Under the pieces are notes generated by a model. That model was not told the origin of the DNA, searched no databases, and saw nothing but the letters and a program-made list of their open reading frames with translations. From assembly GCA_963693305.1 (NCBI GenBank), contig OY855915.1, forward strand, positions 12,867,840-12,931,839: a DNA stretch of 64,000 nt, in the 5' to 3' direction. Shown piece by piece: positions 31,869 through 42,689 of this stretch (its first letter is position 1; every line of letters begins with the position of its first letter). The position numbers were made by a program, and so were the translations under genes. This DNA is from Meandrina meandrites (Eukaryota; Cnidaria; Anthozoa; Scleractinia; Meandrinidae).

Positions 31869-32849
31869 ATGAACCAAACACTAAATGAAGACGGCTTCTT
31901 GTCAGGTCCATCTACATCAGACCAAAACGGACAAGAACCGTCCGAGGAATTGCTGTTAGCATCAGATGGCAAATTTAAAAGTGGCCAACGGTCGCCTCTC
32001 CGAAAGCGCCGCCACACAGAAGGTAGCAAGGAAAACATCCCTCAGAAAAGATTTCGCCTGAACAATCGCTACAGCGCCCCATCTCTGGGGAGGAAAGTTG
32101 AAAAATCCAAAGCCTCCATAGAGCAACTGGAAGCACACAGAACAAAGAAAACGTGCCCAAAAGATCTGCGCTACAACGTAAGAGTGAACATAGTGCCGGG
32201 TGATGACTTCAAAAGTGACATCAAGCTTATCCGGAGAGAAGCAGAACTTGAAACATATTTAGAAGAAATTAAAGTACAACTCGCTGAGATCGAGATTACT
32301 AAGCCACGAAATAACCTGCCTTACCAAGAACGTATAGCACTGAAAGATTTGAAATCTAACACAGAAATAGTTATCAAAAAGGCAGACAAAGGATCCACAA
32401 CCGTCATTATGAACAAACAAGATAAGATAACAGAGGGCCAAACTCAACTTGATGATAGAAAGAACTACATGCCCCTACAAACACCAATGGTGAAGGAGAC
32501 CTCACAAAAGATCAAAGATTTAATTAATGAACTCCATTTAGGAAATCACATAGACGCAAAGACCAAAGAATGGCTTTCTCAAACACCTAACCCACCGCGC
32601 ATACCAGTGTATTACACACTAACAAAGATTCACAAACCGACTCTAACTGGAAGACCAATAATTTCGGGCTGTGAGGGTCCGACAGAACGTATATCATCAT
32701 TTATAGACCACATCCTCCAGCCTATTGCCAAAGCGCAAAAATCGTACCTCAAAGATACCACAGATTTCATTAACTTTATAGAAAGGACAAAGGACGCATT
32801 TCTCTTCCTGTCACGCTCCAGGTGTGAAAAAAGGTTTTATCAAAGGTGA
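31869..32849 (+). pseudogene. PLE copy 6: ORF1 fused in frame to RT N-terminal region by deletion
   Basis: A deletion joins KLIRREAE of ORF1 to LETYLEEIK of the RT frame, removing the ORF1 C-terminus, the TGA and the basic region. The result is one open frame of 326 codons. At 32,792 a second deletion joins IERTK to the thumb region in another frame, removing the RT core with motifs A, B and C. The copy cannot encode a working RT. Confidence 0.85.
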
Positions 32850-33210
32850 AGCACTTAGGCTTCTGAGAACAAACTCTTCAAAAACAAGTTTTGAAGAAAA
32901 GATCAAAAATTTCAGATCAAATTTGCGTGTTCGAGGCTATCCAGAGAGACTAGTCAACAAAGTCCTCGCAGAAGTCGAATTTAAAAATAGGACGTCGGCA
33001 CTACAACAGAAACCAAAATTGCAAAAGAGATTATTGCCTTTTGTCACACAATATAATCCATCAGTGCCCAATCTTAAAAGCATTTTAATGAGCAAATGGC
33101 ATTTAATCCAAGACCAACCTCTGCTTAGAGAAATATACAGAGACCCTCCTTTCATCTCCTACAGGAGAGGAAAATCTCTGAAAGACATACTTGTTAGAGC
33201 TAAACTCTAA
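32824..33210 (+). pseudogene. PLE copy 6: RT C-terminal thumb fragment
   Basis: Continues from KKGFIKGEALRLLRTNSS to GKSLKDILVRAKL with private changes (PERLVNK, KNRTSAL). It carries no catalytic residues. The trailer after its TAA holds a private insertion (CCGTTTATCACG) and ends at CCTTAACAA, where array homology stops. Confidence 0.85.
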
Positions 33211-33476
33211 AGGTCAAAGACCGTTTATCACGAAACAGCGGGAGTCGTGCTAGGCCTGTCAATCTTTTTTTAAATCATTGCGATATTTTTAGACAGTCCT
33301 CCGTCCTGCTACGTGCTAGAGCACCATTCAACAGTCTGCAATAGTTTTAAGAGGGAAATAACAAAGAAATGGACAAGCAAGTCATTTAGACTGTCGACTA
33401 TACTATCCCTCAGCATTTTCTCAGCTTGAGAAAAAAGGTTTTTACGCCTTTAAAGCAGAAAAAGGACCTTAACAAA

Positions 33477-34419
33477 AGCCACAACTGACAATATTGTCAA
33501 TATAACTGTCTTCATCACTGTTTGTTCTCAGCACTTCACACATTTCTTCCAGTTCCATTGCTTGTGCCATTTCAATTGGTGATGGCATGTTAGAAAACAA
33601 ATGGCCAGAAATGCTTTTTACAGCGTTGATTTTTTTACCTTTTTTTCTCTGTCAAATGCAAAGAACCTATCAGCATGTGCACAAGGAATTCCAAACTCTG
33701 CACCAAACTGCTCCAATATAGAGGCAGTGCCTGTCACAGTAGCATTGTTTTCCAGAGACAAGGGAAGAAGTAAAAACTCACTTTTTCCCTGGAATGGAAA
33801 TTCCCTTTCAAGATCAGGAGTGTCGAGTTTGTATTCCTTTACAGTTTGTGCAACCTTGAAGTTACATCCTTTCAACCATGCATCACACTATTTTTCTTCC
33901 ATGCTTTCAAATCGCTTATTTGCTGTGGGTATTTGGTTAAGGGCTACATTCAAAAGATTCAAAAAATATCTGTCTTTCATTTTTTCTCATATACTAAAAT
34001 GGTTTTCATCTGCCTCTAAAAAAGACAAACCAGAATAACACATACACTTTACTTGAGGGTCTCAACAGGACCCCTTAATAACAGTAAGTCTTTTTTACTG
34101 CACCAGGATGAGTGTATTAACAAGTAAATAATTCCCACAATAATAAATTATGTCAAGTTAATTGATTCAATACGAAGATCTTGTTATTAAATACTTTAGA
34201 CTGTAGAAATCAATTTGTTCACTTGAAATGAGAAAGATCTAAATTCAGTTCTGGTATGTTGCAAGCATGGGACATTAAAAACAATCTAAGTTCCCGATGG
34301 AAAAGAAACCCAGGTCTTTTTGTGCACAGGTCAGATACTCCAACTACGTGTACTTATAGCTAAACAGGGAGATTCCTGGCAAGCTTGGACATTAACTAGG
34401 TTCATATGTGGCATTCGTG
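33477..34419. repeat. Segmental duplication, copy 1 (paralogue of 49,842-52,981)
   Basis: Begins with AAGCCACAACTGACAATATTG immediately after the PLE array and stays nearly identical to the second copy until GTTCATATGTGGCATTC. It represents the empty-site form at both positions where the second copy carries transposons (CTCTA at about 34,014-34,018 and TA at 34,336-34,337). It contains a broken minus-strand coding stretch. Confidence 0.9.
33560..34022 (-). pseudogene. Unrecognised conserved coding stretch in the duplication, copy 1
   Basis: Read on the minus strand from about 34,022: KDRYFLNLLNVALNQIPTAN, a stop codon after MEEK where a Tyr codon would fit, then WLKGCNFKVAQTVKEYKLD, SEFLLLPLSLENNATVTG and EFGIPCAHADRFFAFDRE. 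The stop is shared by copy 2, so it predates the duplication. The wording is that of an ordinary globular protein, but I do not recognise the family. The further C-terminal segment (MPSPTEMAQAMELEEMCEVL) is open only in copy 2. Confidence 0.45.
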
Positions 34420-35195
34420 CTTACACAATGACTGTTAAATTTTGCTTATTGGTTTTGTGAAATTGTTTTTAAGCAGTTAACTTCATTCTGATTTAGAAAG
34501 TCTTTGCTTCATTTAAGACCACTCTTTTCATCAAGCGCAGCAATAAATTATTTGAGCTTCAAATAGTCATTTGATGTAGTTGTCATATACGCCATTTTTT
34601 GGAAAAATCTTTCTTTCCCTAACTAGCCCAATAACTAGCCAAACCACCCATTGTTTGTGTGTGACACGCCTGGGTGTGCTTGTTTTTAAAGGAGCCAAAA
34701 ATGACTGCAAAGGGTTATAGCTTTCACCATATTGGATTTTAGTCTCAAAGCAGTCAAATTTGAGTCAATTTTGCAGAGACCAGGCATGAGCTATGCACAC
34801 TTAGCAGGCAATTCAATAAATTTCAAGGTGTTGGCTTTCTGTCAACATAAGAAGACTAGGTTTGCTAGCAAAATTGAAAAACAAAAAGTAGGTATGTTAG
34901 GTGGTGATAATGAACAGCAAGTTGTTGGTGGTGAGGGTTTCAGGTCACGCCAGGCTGGCACTGGCGTGAAATCGACACACTCGTTTCCTCGGAGTAATAA
35001 CTTGATTCAGCGACTTTTCGCAAAAAGTTGTTCGCTTGCTCAATATGGCAGAACTCCTTGTAAAACTTCATGATACTGTTCCTTCTTACATCACAAATGC
35101 ACTCGACAAGAATTTAACAACACACATTGGAAGTGAAGTGCTTCAAGGCCGTCGTTAACAGGAAGCTAAAACGTTCCCCGTCACGTCAACACACT
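34420..35195. other. Intergenic DNA, no supported gene
   Basis: One frame of about 113 codons at 34,732-35,073 has no motif and a composition unlike the neighbouring coding remnants. Nothing else recognised. Confidence 0.4.
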
Positions 35196-35199
35196 TCAA

Positions 35200-35451
35200 C
35201 TGTCATTGTCTATGTTTCTGAGCAGATCTGCAAACAGCCTTATAGAGGCTTGAGGAACAGTAAACACATTTGGCTTGGTTTTCACTAGTTTGAAAACCAC
35301 AATAACAAGACCCAGGGAGGTGAGCTTCTTTTGGTACGTACTTGTCCTTGCACTTGGCATACTGAAAGTGGAATGGGTCAGTTTTTCTAAGCCAGATAGA
35401 GCCAATGTATTCATGGTGCATGACTAACCTCCAGTGAGTTGATTGTAGCAT
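35200..35451 (-). pseudogene. Cys-rich C-terminal fragment, family not recognised
   Basis: The minus-strand frame contains KCKDKYVP, GSCYCGFQTSE, KCVYCSSSLYKAVCRSAQKH, six or more Cys in paired spacing followed by a His, compatible with a zinc-binding tail like those at the C-termini of some transposases. Flanking sequence is not coding. Real coding origin is plausible but unproven. Confidence 0.3.
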
Positions 35452-35770
35452 GGCGTGTAAATGATGACAAGGTTACATTTTTGGCTTTGCGGCCCTGCAT
35501 TGTGTTAATGCCTACCCCAAATTTAAATTCTGTAAATAATGCTTTATTGCGGTATGGAGTTGCATATCCCTAGGTCCAGACTGATTTCAGCAGCAGAAGC
35601 AAGTGTTAAAAAATAATTGGCAGTGAACCTCAATTTTTGGGCACATGCCAGCATGGGCCAGCCGTGCGCTGCAATCATTTTATTTCAAGTTGTTTTGGAG
35701 TGTAATGAACTGAACAAAAAATTGCAAGAGTTAAGTGAAGAGCAACAAAAATTCTAGGATGTGGAAAGAA
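35452..35770. other. Intergenic DNA, nothing recognised
   Basis: No exon or transposon terminus seen. Confidence 0.35.
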
Positions 35771-35775
35771 TGCAA

Positions 35776-36070
35776 AAGGCTCCATAACAAAGAGAAACTC
35801 ATTAAGATACCAAAGTATTGACTAATACATTGCACTTCACTACAGACTAATAACCGCTTACCAAGACTTTTCTAATGCTTAAATTGCATGTTGTAATAGA
35901 TAAGGGCTATATTTCAAGAAAATAAGGCAGCACTAAAGATACATTGTTTGAGATCGTGGAAAACCCCCAAAAGGATCCATAACAAAGAGAAGGGAGTAAA
36001 GGTACTAAAGTATTGACTGATACGCTGTACCACACCTCACACTAACAAAGCCAATTACCAAGTTTGTTTA
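35776..36070. repeat. Diverged tandem pair, period about 195 bp
   Basis: TCCATAACAAAGAGAA followed by a CTAAAGTATTGACT-type phrase and later ACCAAG occurs at 35,781 and 35,976, with many substitutions between the copies. Probably a partial duplication inside an old repeat. Confidence 0.6.
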
Positions 36071-36620
36071 TGATGCTAGAGATATGGGTTATTGACCAAG
36101 CGTGAGGTCAAGATGGGATATTGGCTGAGTTCTATTTTTGCGTGTTTATGGAAGCCAGTTGCATGCACAATCAATGGCGCACGCTAAATCATTTCGTTGG
36201 TTTAAAAGTTTAACGACTGTCAAATTCTTGAATAAGTCGAGACGAAGTAAAACGATGTAACAACAGCGAAATTCACCTCACTTTAGCCCTAAAACGGATA
36301 TTGAAATGGCTTAAATTTGCGAATCAAAATTGAGTTTGAAGCCTTAAAAGAAGACTGTCCATTCCATCCGGCCGCCAGCTTTTGATTATTGGACGTTTTG
36401 CAGAGTATTTGCTCGCTTCTGGCGCTTTAGTGGTGCAAACCTGCCGTGCCATACGAGCTGAATATTGAAATTGTGACTGTTGAAAGTGTTTTGGACTTAC
36501 CACTTCACTGGGAAAGCTTGAACTTTTCTACATCATTCTACGTGCTCGACCCACCCTTACTTGATCGTGATCAACTAGCGACGGTTTAAAAAGTTGTTTC
36601 GCTTGCAGGAACACAGCAGG
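36071..36620. other. Intergenic DNA, nothing recognised
   Basis: Slightly GC-richer DNA with no coding features that I can support. Confidence 0.35.
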
Positions 36621-36624
36621 TGAT

Positions 36625-36662
36625 CCCGAGCGGTCAAGATGGCTCCATCTTGACCGCTCGGG
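36625..36662. repeat. Near-perfect palindrome (18-bp arms, 2-base centre)
   Basis: CCCGAGCGGTCAAGATGG and its exact inverse flank a CT centre. A partly matching phrase, ATCTTGACTGCTCACGGAGC, recurs about 45 bp downstream. The context (CAATCAGAGCACGAG) resembles transposon-end DNA. It may be two abutting terminal repeats or a transposon hairpin, but no superfamily can be assigned. Confidence 0.8.
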
Positions 36663-36836
36663 TAGGCAATCAGAGCACGAGATTCGCTTTATCTTGACTG
36701 CTCACGGAGCTAGTCATATAATAAAAAGAGTTACTGGCTTGAACGAGTATCTATTGTCTATTGCCAACACACAACACAATCCCTCTTATTATTATGCTTT
36801 TATGTATTTATCTACTTTTTTTATGTTCTTGCAGCA

Positions 36837-36985
36837 TTTATGGCTGGGATGACCTCTGAAGACAAACTATTGTTTCAAGTCCTGACGGAAATAGGAATAT
36901 TCCCACAGTTATGTGAAATGCTCCTTATGAGAAGTGATAGAGCTGTCATAGCTCTGCTTCAAGAATGTTCTGTTGCTTGGTGTTG
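36837..36985 (+). pseudogene. Possible exon after a polypyrimidine/AG acceptor
   Basis: CTACTTTTTTTATGTTCTTGCAG is a good splice acceptor, followed by an open frame AFMAGMTSEDKLLFQVLTEI, CEMLLMRSDRAVIALLQECS, a helical, protein-like run. It loses quality after about 45 codons and runs into a LINE 3' end on the opposite strand. No partner exon is identified, and the family is not recognised. Confidence 0.3.
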
Positions 36986-37216
36986 TTTTATTTTTTCTCT
37001 TTCACGAGTGCACTTTACCACGCCTTCACTACTTGCAGAATGTGTTTTGAGCATCACAGCACAAGTCGTCTCTCTGCCCAACATCTTCAAAAGGGATTCT
37101 ATAGACCTACGTTTTGATATGTTTGAATGGAAATTGAGATTAATCTCCCTTTGGTCAGATGACTTTGTCTCATTTGCATCTCTGTGTGGGTACCTGTCAG
37201 TCCAACTGTATACACA

Positions 37217-37242
37217 CGTACGTACGTACGTACGTACGTACA
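37217..37242. repeat. ACGT tetranucleotide microsatellite
   Basis: Six to seven ACGT repeats. It abuts the 3' end of a minus-strand LINE and is best read as that element's simple-repeat tail or its target site. Confidence 0.9.
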
Positions 37243-37673
37243 TACTTTATTTGAAAAACAAAGGTCTATAAAGATGGCAGCCTAGGGCTGATGTGGACCT
37301 TTAAAACTTAATTACAAATAAAAAATAGAAAATAACTTATACAGTTCTTTATATTCTTTAAAATTTCATGACATTACTGAAATATACATAACATGATTAT
37401 TTAGAACTTACCTAGAATACAAATACACCTGCATAATAAAATTAAAATATAATATAGAGTTTAAAAATACACAAAATCTTCTAAGTTTTTATTTTTGTTA
37501 GTACATGTTCCTTTAATAAAACTTACATCGTCCATTGCTTTACATTTCTTTATGGCAGCTTTAAATTGATTTATATTTACAGGTTTTCTGATATTTTCAT
37601 TTAGACTGTTCCAGACTACTGGCCCTCTAAAAGTTAAAGATTGTTTCCCAAATTCAGTGTTCATTTGTCTCAT
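37243..37673 (-). mobile_element. 5'-truncated LINE, C-terminal tail and 3' UTR (CR1/L2-like)
   Basis: On the minus strand TEFGKQSLTFRGPVVWNSLN, ENIRKPVNINQFKAAIKKC is the well-known end of CR1/L2-type ORF2 proteins (the GPxxWNSLP motif). The 3' UTR follows with an AATAAAGTAT signal, then the ACGT tail. The rest of the element is absent, as expected for target-primed reverse transcription that stopped early. Confidence 0.75.
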
Positions 37674-38500
37674 TCTAAGCGAATCAATTTTTTACTTGCT
37701 GAATCTGGTGCCAAGGCTTTGCCCCTGCAGCTACTCTCCCCAACACAGGGGAAGCAGAATCCACATAAGAGAGGTGCTGTGTTCACCGGCAACAAAAAAA
37801 GAAAATAAAGCCAATACCAATGTGGTGATTGTGCACACAAGCCACAAATTTGTCCAGCACCTTGCTTTTCTATTTACCACACAGAATAGGACTGAAAATT
37901 AAAATATGAACTTTCTTTTTTGTGTACCTCATTATAAGTAATCATAAGTGTAGATGTTATTTAGCCAAGAAGAATGGCATTTCTGCAACCAAAACAGCTG
38001 CTTTGTTAAAATCCAAGATGGCCACCAGTGATTGACGGGGTGGTCAAAAATCATTATTATTGGCCTTCTAACTCTTTTTAAAATGCTTCATGTAGGTGGT
38101 TCTCAATGTTTTGCTATTTCTTAGCCAAATTTTGAATCTTATTAAAAATTCAGAAAGGCCACCAGTTGATCAGGGTACTTGCCTGTGGTAGGAAGGTGGG
38201 TTTAAAAGCAGGTCGCATGCTGTGAAAGGTAATTTGAGCACCTCACTCATCAATTGATGCAAATACTTGCTTTTAATTTACTCCTTAAATTACAACACAA
38301 TTACTTGTCTCCAATTGTTTCAGGTTATTGAACTTTGCCTGCAACTTAAAACCAGGCTTTAAGCACCTCACTTGTCCATGACATCCATTGCTTGTGTCTT
38401 AACGGAAAGTTGCAGGCATGAAAAGAAATGATTTGTGCAAATTGTTATAGGAGGGCCCATAATTTATGAGTGAGAAGTCTTTCAAACAGCATCATGCAAT
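37674..38500. other. Intergenic DNA, nothing recognised
   Basis: No coding features. A frame at 37,657-37,902 shows no family resemblance. Confidence 0.4.
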
Positions 38501-38512
38501 GGACAAAGAGCC

Positions 38513-38883
38513 ACTATGGTTTACAAGTCTCTGCATGGGTTGGCTCCAGACTATTTATCTTCTAAATTTGAAAAACGAGAAACCGCGTACGACCTAAGGC
38601 ACTCTGAGAACAAACTCAATGTTCCATTACCGTACACTAACTATTACAAAAGTAGCTTTACCTATAGCGGCGCAATCTTATGGAACAGTCTTCCTTCCAA
38701 CGTAAGACAAGCAGAGTCCCTTGGGCAATTTAAAGGTTTACTTAAACAAGTACTTTAAGGCACGACATTTGTGGAAAGCAGCTTTTTTTTAGAATTTTAG
38801 TATCAATATGTAAAGATTATTGTTGTATAATTTTTAGCTGATGATTTGACCGTGTAAAAATAAATATTATCTCTCTCTATCTC
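38513..38883 (+). mobile_element. 5'-truncated LINE, C-terminal tail and 3' UTR (CR1/L2-like)
   Basis: The 80-codon frame MVYKSLHGLAPDYLSSKF, TYSGAILWNSLPSNVRQAES and GQFKGLLKQVL is the standard terminal segment of a LINE ORF2 protein downstream of the RT. A ~110-bp 3' UTR ends in AAATAAATATTATCTCTCTCTATCTC, i.e. a polyadenylation-like signal and a CT-rich simple-repeat tail. The RT itself is missing. Confidence 0.8.
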
Positions 38884-39200
38884 ACAGAATTATAACCCAA
38901 CATAAGGCTTCAAGAGTCTGCCCAAAATTCAATATGACATGGGCAGCAGCCCATGTGCTCAAAATGTAATGCTCAAAAAGGTAAATAAGAGGAGCAAAGT
39001 ATAGATAGCCTTTTCTTAAAATTTGCTACGCCACAGTCTTATGGCTTTATTAAACTTATACTGCCTTACAATAACACAACATATAGGGGCCTTCAGAAAC
39101 AAGCCAAGCTCTTTAACCACTCAACCACACTGAGCATTTTTTATTTTTCAAAGCCATTGACATCGGCAAAAAAGAAATAAAACCCATGCAATCAAGCAAT
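38884..39200. other. Intergenic DNA, nothing recognised
   Basis: No coding or transposon features. Confidence 0.35.
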
Positions 39201-39204
39201 CAAG

Positions 39205-39858
39205 CGATCAAGTCTTGATGACCAATCTTCTAAAACTGATATGTGAATTTACGCACACCTCTGGTCTAAAAATCAATACAAGCAAAACAGAAGCAATTTG
39301 GCTAGGCACTGATCCGAGCCCTCAGTGTTTTTTTTTCTTACAAGCAAGCACGAGCAAATAACCTGAACTTCAGAGAGAAAATCTGCAAATTACAAAAAAA
39401 GGGCCCATGGCTGGGAAAGAAGGAAACTTACTCTGCATGGTATGATAAACATAGTAAAGACTTCAGGTTTTTCCAATCTGGTTTACAACACCTCTGTGTT
39501 ATAAATTCCGGAGATTTACATGAAAGAAATTAACAAACTAACATTCAATTTCATATGTGTAGGAAAGCCAGCCAGTCAGTCTGGAGAATATTCCTTTCTG
39601 ACAGAATGCCAATATCTACATCAAAATAACCTACAACCATTTTACCACACCCTACTCAAACATTGGCAAGAATATAACACTGGCAAATTTTTTGACGACT
39701 GACACATCCAAAACAAAACTATCTGGAACAACAACTGTATCCTAGTTAACAGCCAACTGATACTTTACAAAACCATGTCCCAAGCTCAGGTCTTCCGAAT
39801 TAAACAACTTCTCAAAGATAATCACACTTTTCTCTCACTGGACGAAATTTTAAGTTGA
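39205..39858 (+). pseudogene. L1/Tx1-like LINE reverse transcriptase, C-terminal remnant
   Basis: Segments in changing frames keep the order of an L1/Tx1-type ORF2 after the RT catalytic motifs: SGLKINTSKTEAIWLG, then a region around GRKETYSAW where intact elements read LxLxGK, then MKEINKLTFNFICVGKPA, a TIWNNNCILVNSQLILY block and LLKDNHTFLSLDEI. This order is familiar from aquatic-animal L1/Tx1 elements. Several frame changes and stops show it is dead; the catalytic YxDD part is not included. Confidence 0.6.
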
Positions 39859-39959
39859 AAATAAACATTCCTTTGACAGTTCACTATAGCATTGTCAATG
39901 AAATGGAAGACAAGCAAGAAGAACCTACCCTAAACTGTTAACTAACCCCACTGAAGAAA

Positions 39960-40560
39960 AAGGTAGAACATTTGGAATATTCCAGAGACTTCAACATTAG
40001 AATACTAGACATAAACGAATCTCAAGGAAAAAATTGTTTGGTGATGACAATGGACTTCATCTCCTCCCTTGGTTTTGCAGATATTGTTGTGCAACATTGT
40101 CGTCGGTGCATCAGCAACAGGATGTGCATCCTTAACACTGGAAAAAACCACAAGTAAAGAGCCCATCTGTTATGTACCTGTTGGTTTTGGTCCAAAAGAA
40201 AATGCACTATTGATCAAGAACATGCTGGCCCTTGTTTATCTCCAAAATATCATACCTGATATAGAGCAAGTGAATGAAAATTTCATGCCAGAGCAAAAAT
40301 TATCTAATGCCAAGTAAAGGCTAGATAATGTTATTTGCCAAGGACTTTCATTTGACACACAATGCATTCAAATCACCTATGGACTTGATAAGAGTGCATG
40401 GCTGAAAAGATATGATAAAGATGACCAAGAGGCAGAGGTCATATAAGCCCTTTTTAAGGCGATTCAAAAGATTTCAATTGTCTGCAGAAGAGTGGTGGCC
40501 TATGAACGAATGCCAAAGGAAGAATTGCGTTCAAACGATGTACGCTCTATCCACTGATAA
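39960..40560 (+). pseudogene. Unrecognised coding-like stretch
   Basis: One frame reads VGASATGCASLTLEKTTSKE, YVPVGFGPKENALLIKNMLA and NIIPDIEQVNENFMPEQKLS, followed after a stop by ICQGLSFDTQCIQITYGLDK and KISIVCRRVVAYERMPKEE in the same general direction. Composition suggests a decayed protein-coding sequence, but neither splice sites nor family are clear. Confidence 0.3.
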
Positions 40561-41255
40561 CATGTGTCGGTAATTCCTACCAAGCCAGTCTCTACTCAAA
40601 CCAAAACTCCGCTACTATCTGGAGCAGATACATATCTTCAATAATTGCTTCTGCATGACTACGTCACACCATCAAAGGATGGCATTACACGCACATTTTC
40701 TGTGATTTCAGAAATGGGGAATGTCCCACATTGTGCGCAGATTTATCAAAACTTTAAAGTAACATGTATATGCAAGAATTTCAAACCTAAACCTCTTTTG
40801 CTCGCACACTGTTGTGAAATGGTACAGGGGGCAGAAAATCTGGGGTGGACTTTCATCAGTTGCAACTATTAAGGTGGACACAAGAGCATCTGGAAGAAAG
40901 CAAGAAGAATGCATTATAGAACCATTAGAGAGAATTCTATCATGCACAGACTGGAAACTACAACAGCAGAAGCTGGCATGTGAGTTGTGAGTTGGTGCAG
41001 CAGTTAAAAGAACAAAGATCACCACATGTACCAGATGGTGTCCTTCAAGAATAGAATTTCATGGAACCATATCTCTAATTCCTCTCCAAAAGATGATGTG
41101 AATTAAGTGCCATTTTCAACATTTCTCCCAAGTGCTGAAGACCAGTCCACCCTGACTGAAGAGTTGATCATTTTGGTGGGCCATGTGTGGGCAAACCACA
41201 TTTCCTTCATAGGCCCACAAAACACAAAAAAGATTTGAATAGACATGTTTATTCA
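40561..41255. other. No supported gene
   Basis: Short overlapping frames on both strands (40,645-41,025) have no recognised motif. Possibly a continuation of the decayed sequence before it. Confidence 0.3.
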
Positions 41256-41258
41256 AAT

Positions 41259-41754
41259 TCAGGTTTTTGGGTTTTCAATAATGTCTTTTATTATCGCTGC
41301 TGCTAGGTTTCCTTCGAATGGGATGGCCTGAATGACTCCTTCCTCGAATCCACAAACAGCTAGTGCTGAATACTTGCCACTTCGTGCTCTACCTTTAAGT
41401 CTGAAGCTTGGACACGCAAAACCAGAGTCAATTCGTCCATACTGTCTCTCATCTGTCTCGCAGTTAAAACATGTCTCGTCGAAAAAATATACCAGGTGAG
41501 GGTCAACAGTTCTTTGAAACTGAAAAAAATAGACAGCGGCAGTAAAGAACATGACAGGACATTCGTTCAAGCGCAACAACCGTGGATTTCTTTCTTGTAA
41601 TGCGGAGATTCGTAAAAAGGTTTGCTATTGCTGTAATAGAAGGAACGTCAGCCAGGCCTAGGTTAAAGTCGTTTGCAAGTAAGTGTTGCAGCTCACGAGG
41701 TAAAGCAAGGGGTAAATTCTTACAAGCGCTTCTAGGTAAACCTCCATCCACCAA
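41259..41754 (-). pseudogene. DDE-type transposase fragment (IS630/Tc1-like superfamily)
   Basis: Minus strand: a helix-turn-helix-like segment (VPSITAIANLFTNLRITRKK) in one frame continues, after a frame change near 41,560, into FFTAAVYFFQFQRT, HLVYFFDETCFNCETDERQ and SGKYSALAVCGFEEGVIQAI. The FDET segment fits the first catalytic Asp of the DDE domain in IS630/Tc1-like and similar cnidarian transposases; the later Asp and Glu are not visible before the frame ends. One frameshift and truncation make it inactive. Confidence 0.5.
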
Positions 41755-42655
41755 GGTATTTTCTTTGGATCTGCGTTGTCGCTACCTAATGGCAATAAGG
41801 TTGCCCTGTGTTGGAACAAACCAATGTATTTATCCACACAGTTTTAAGAAACACGGCATGCTCTCGAAGTTTCAGCTATGGAGAGGGTAACCAATTTTTT
41901 ACAATAACCTGTAGTCTCTTTTGCATTGGATAGGAACAACCATGACAATATAGGCCATTCTTTTGGTTTATGTTCCAAGGCATTGTGGTTGAAAAATATG
42001 ACTTTGAAACGGCAAAAACATTATCGCAGCCTTATGAGAAAGTTTAGACTGGCTCCTGATTGGTCAATTATGAGGTGACAAAAACATGATTTTACAGAGA
42101 GGGCATGCAAATAATTTACACGTTGTGGAAATTCATAACACGTACGATAACGTGTGTGGTTGACACTGACATGTTGCACAAGTTCTTCACACCGTGAACA
42201 ATGGAAACAAAGCTAAGACTACACCAAACATTGATTTTTTTTGTTGCTCAACTCTGAGGGTTTACTAGCATAAAACTAAGTTTTTTCATGTTTTCCCAAT
42301 TATCGGCTCGTCAATGATATCGTTCTTTCCTGCAATCCATACTTCCTTTTATTAATAGCTCTTCTCGTCTGTACACTTCAATGTTTTCTCAGTATAGCTA
42401 CCTTTCACAAAATAGTTTTGTCTTCAAGCATGTGCATGCTTGTTTTTGTTTGCCAATAAAGTCCTCCAAAAATAAGTGCCAAATTAAAATTCAAATCTTG
42501 CGTATAAATTGGATTGCTTGTTAACAACAGTTGCCATTTTGCTCCATGTCTACAAGGACGTGCACAAAATGCCATCTCCATGGCAAAATTGTGATTTTGA
42601 CAGGGCACAAAAGGGTTTGCCCTTTTGCAAATTGCACCTGCTCACAGTGTGCTAG
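41755..42655. other. Intergenic DNA, nothing recognised
   Basis: No gene supported; no terminal repeats found that would pair with the transposase fragment. Confidence 0.4.
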
Positions 42656-42689
42656 CCAGAATCATGGCCTTGAGTGAAGAAATGCACAG

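Larger units (their letters stand above)
17814..33476 (+). mobile_element. Head-to-tail array of six Penelope-like element copies
   Basis: Six direct copies with a 3009-bp period (copies 2, 4 and the core of 5). Copy 1 lacks its 5' half; copy 3 has a 180-bp deletion; copy 5 has a 206-bp leader duplication and a 2-bp deletion; copy 6 has two large deletions. Copies differ by only occasional substitutions. Each inter-copy leader contains a type I hammerhead ribozyme. Reverse transcriptase motifs identify the family; a GIY-YIG endonuclease is absent in all frames after the RT. Tandem head-to-tail copies with hammerheads are a known PLE hallmark, but the number and uniformity here are notable. 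Confidence 0.9.

Noticed and set aside
19053..33155. Minus-strand open frames recurring once per PLE unit (60-129 codons)
   Set aside because: They repeat only because the array repeats; composition is that of the reverse complement of Lys/Asn-rich coding DNA, with no motifs of their own.
36640..36720. Helitron 3' end (hairpin followed by CTAGT)
   Set aside because: A small GCTC/GAGC hairpin precedes TAGT, but spacing and a matching 5' TC end could not be established.
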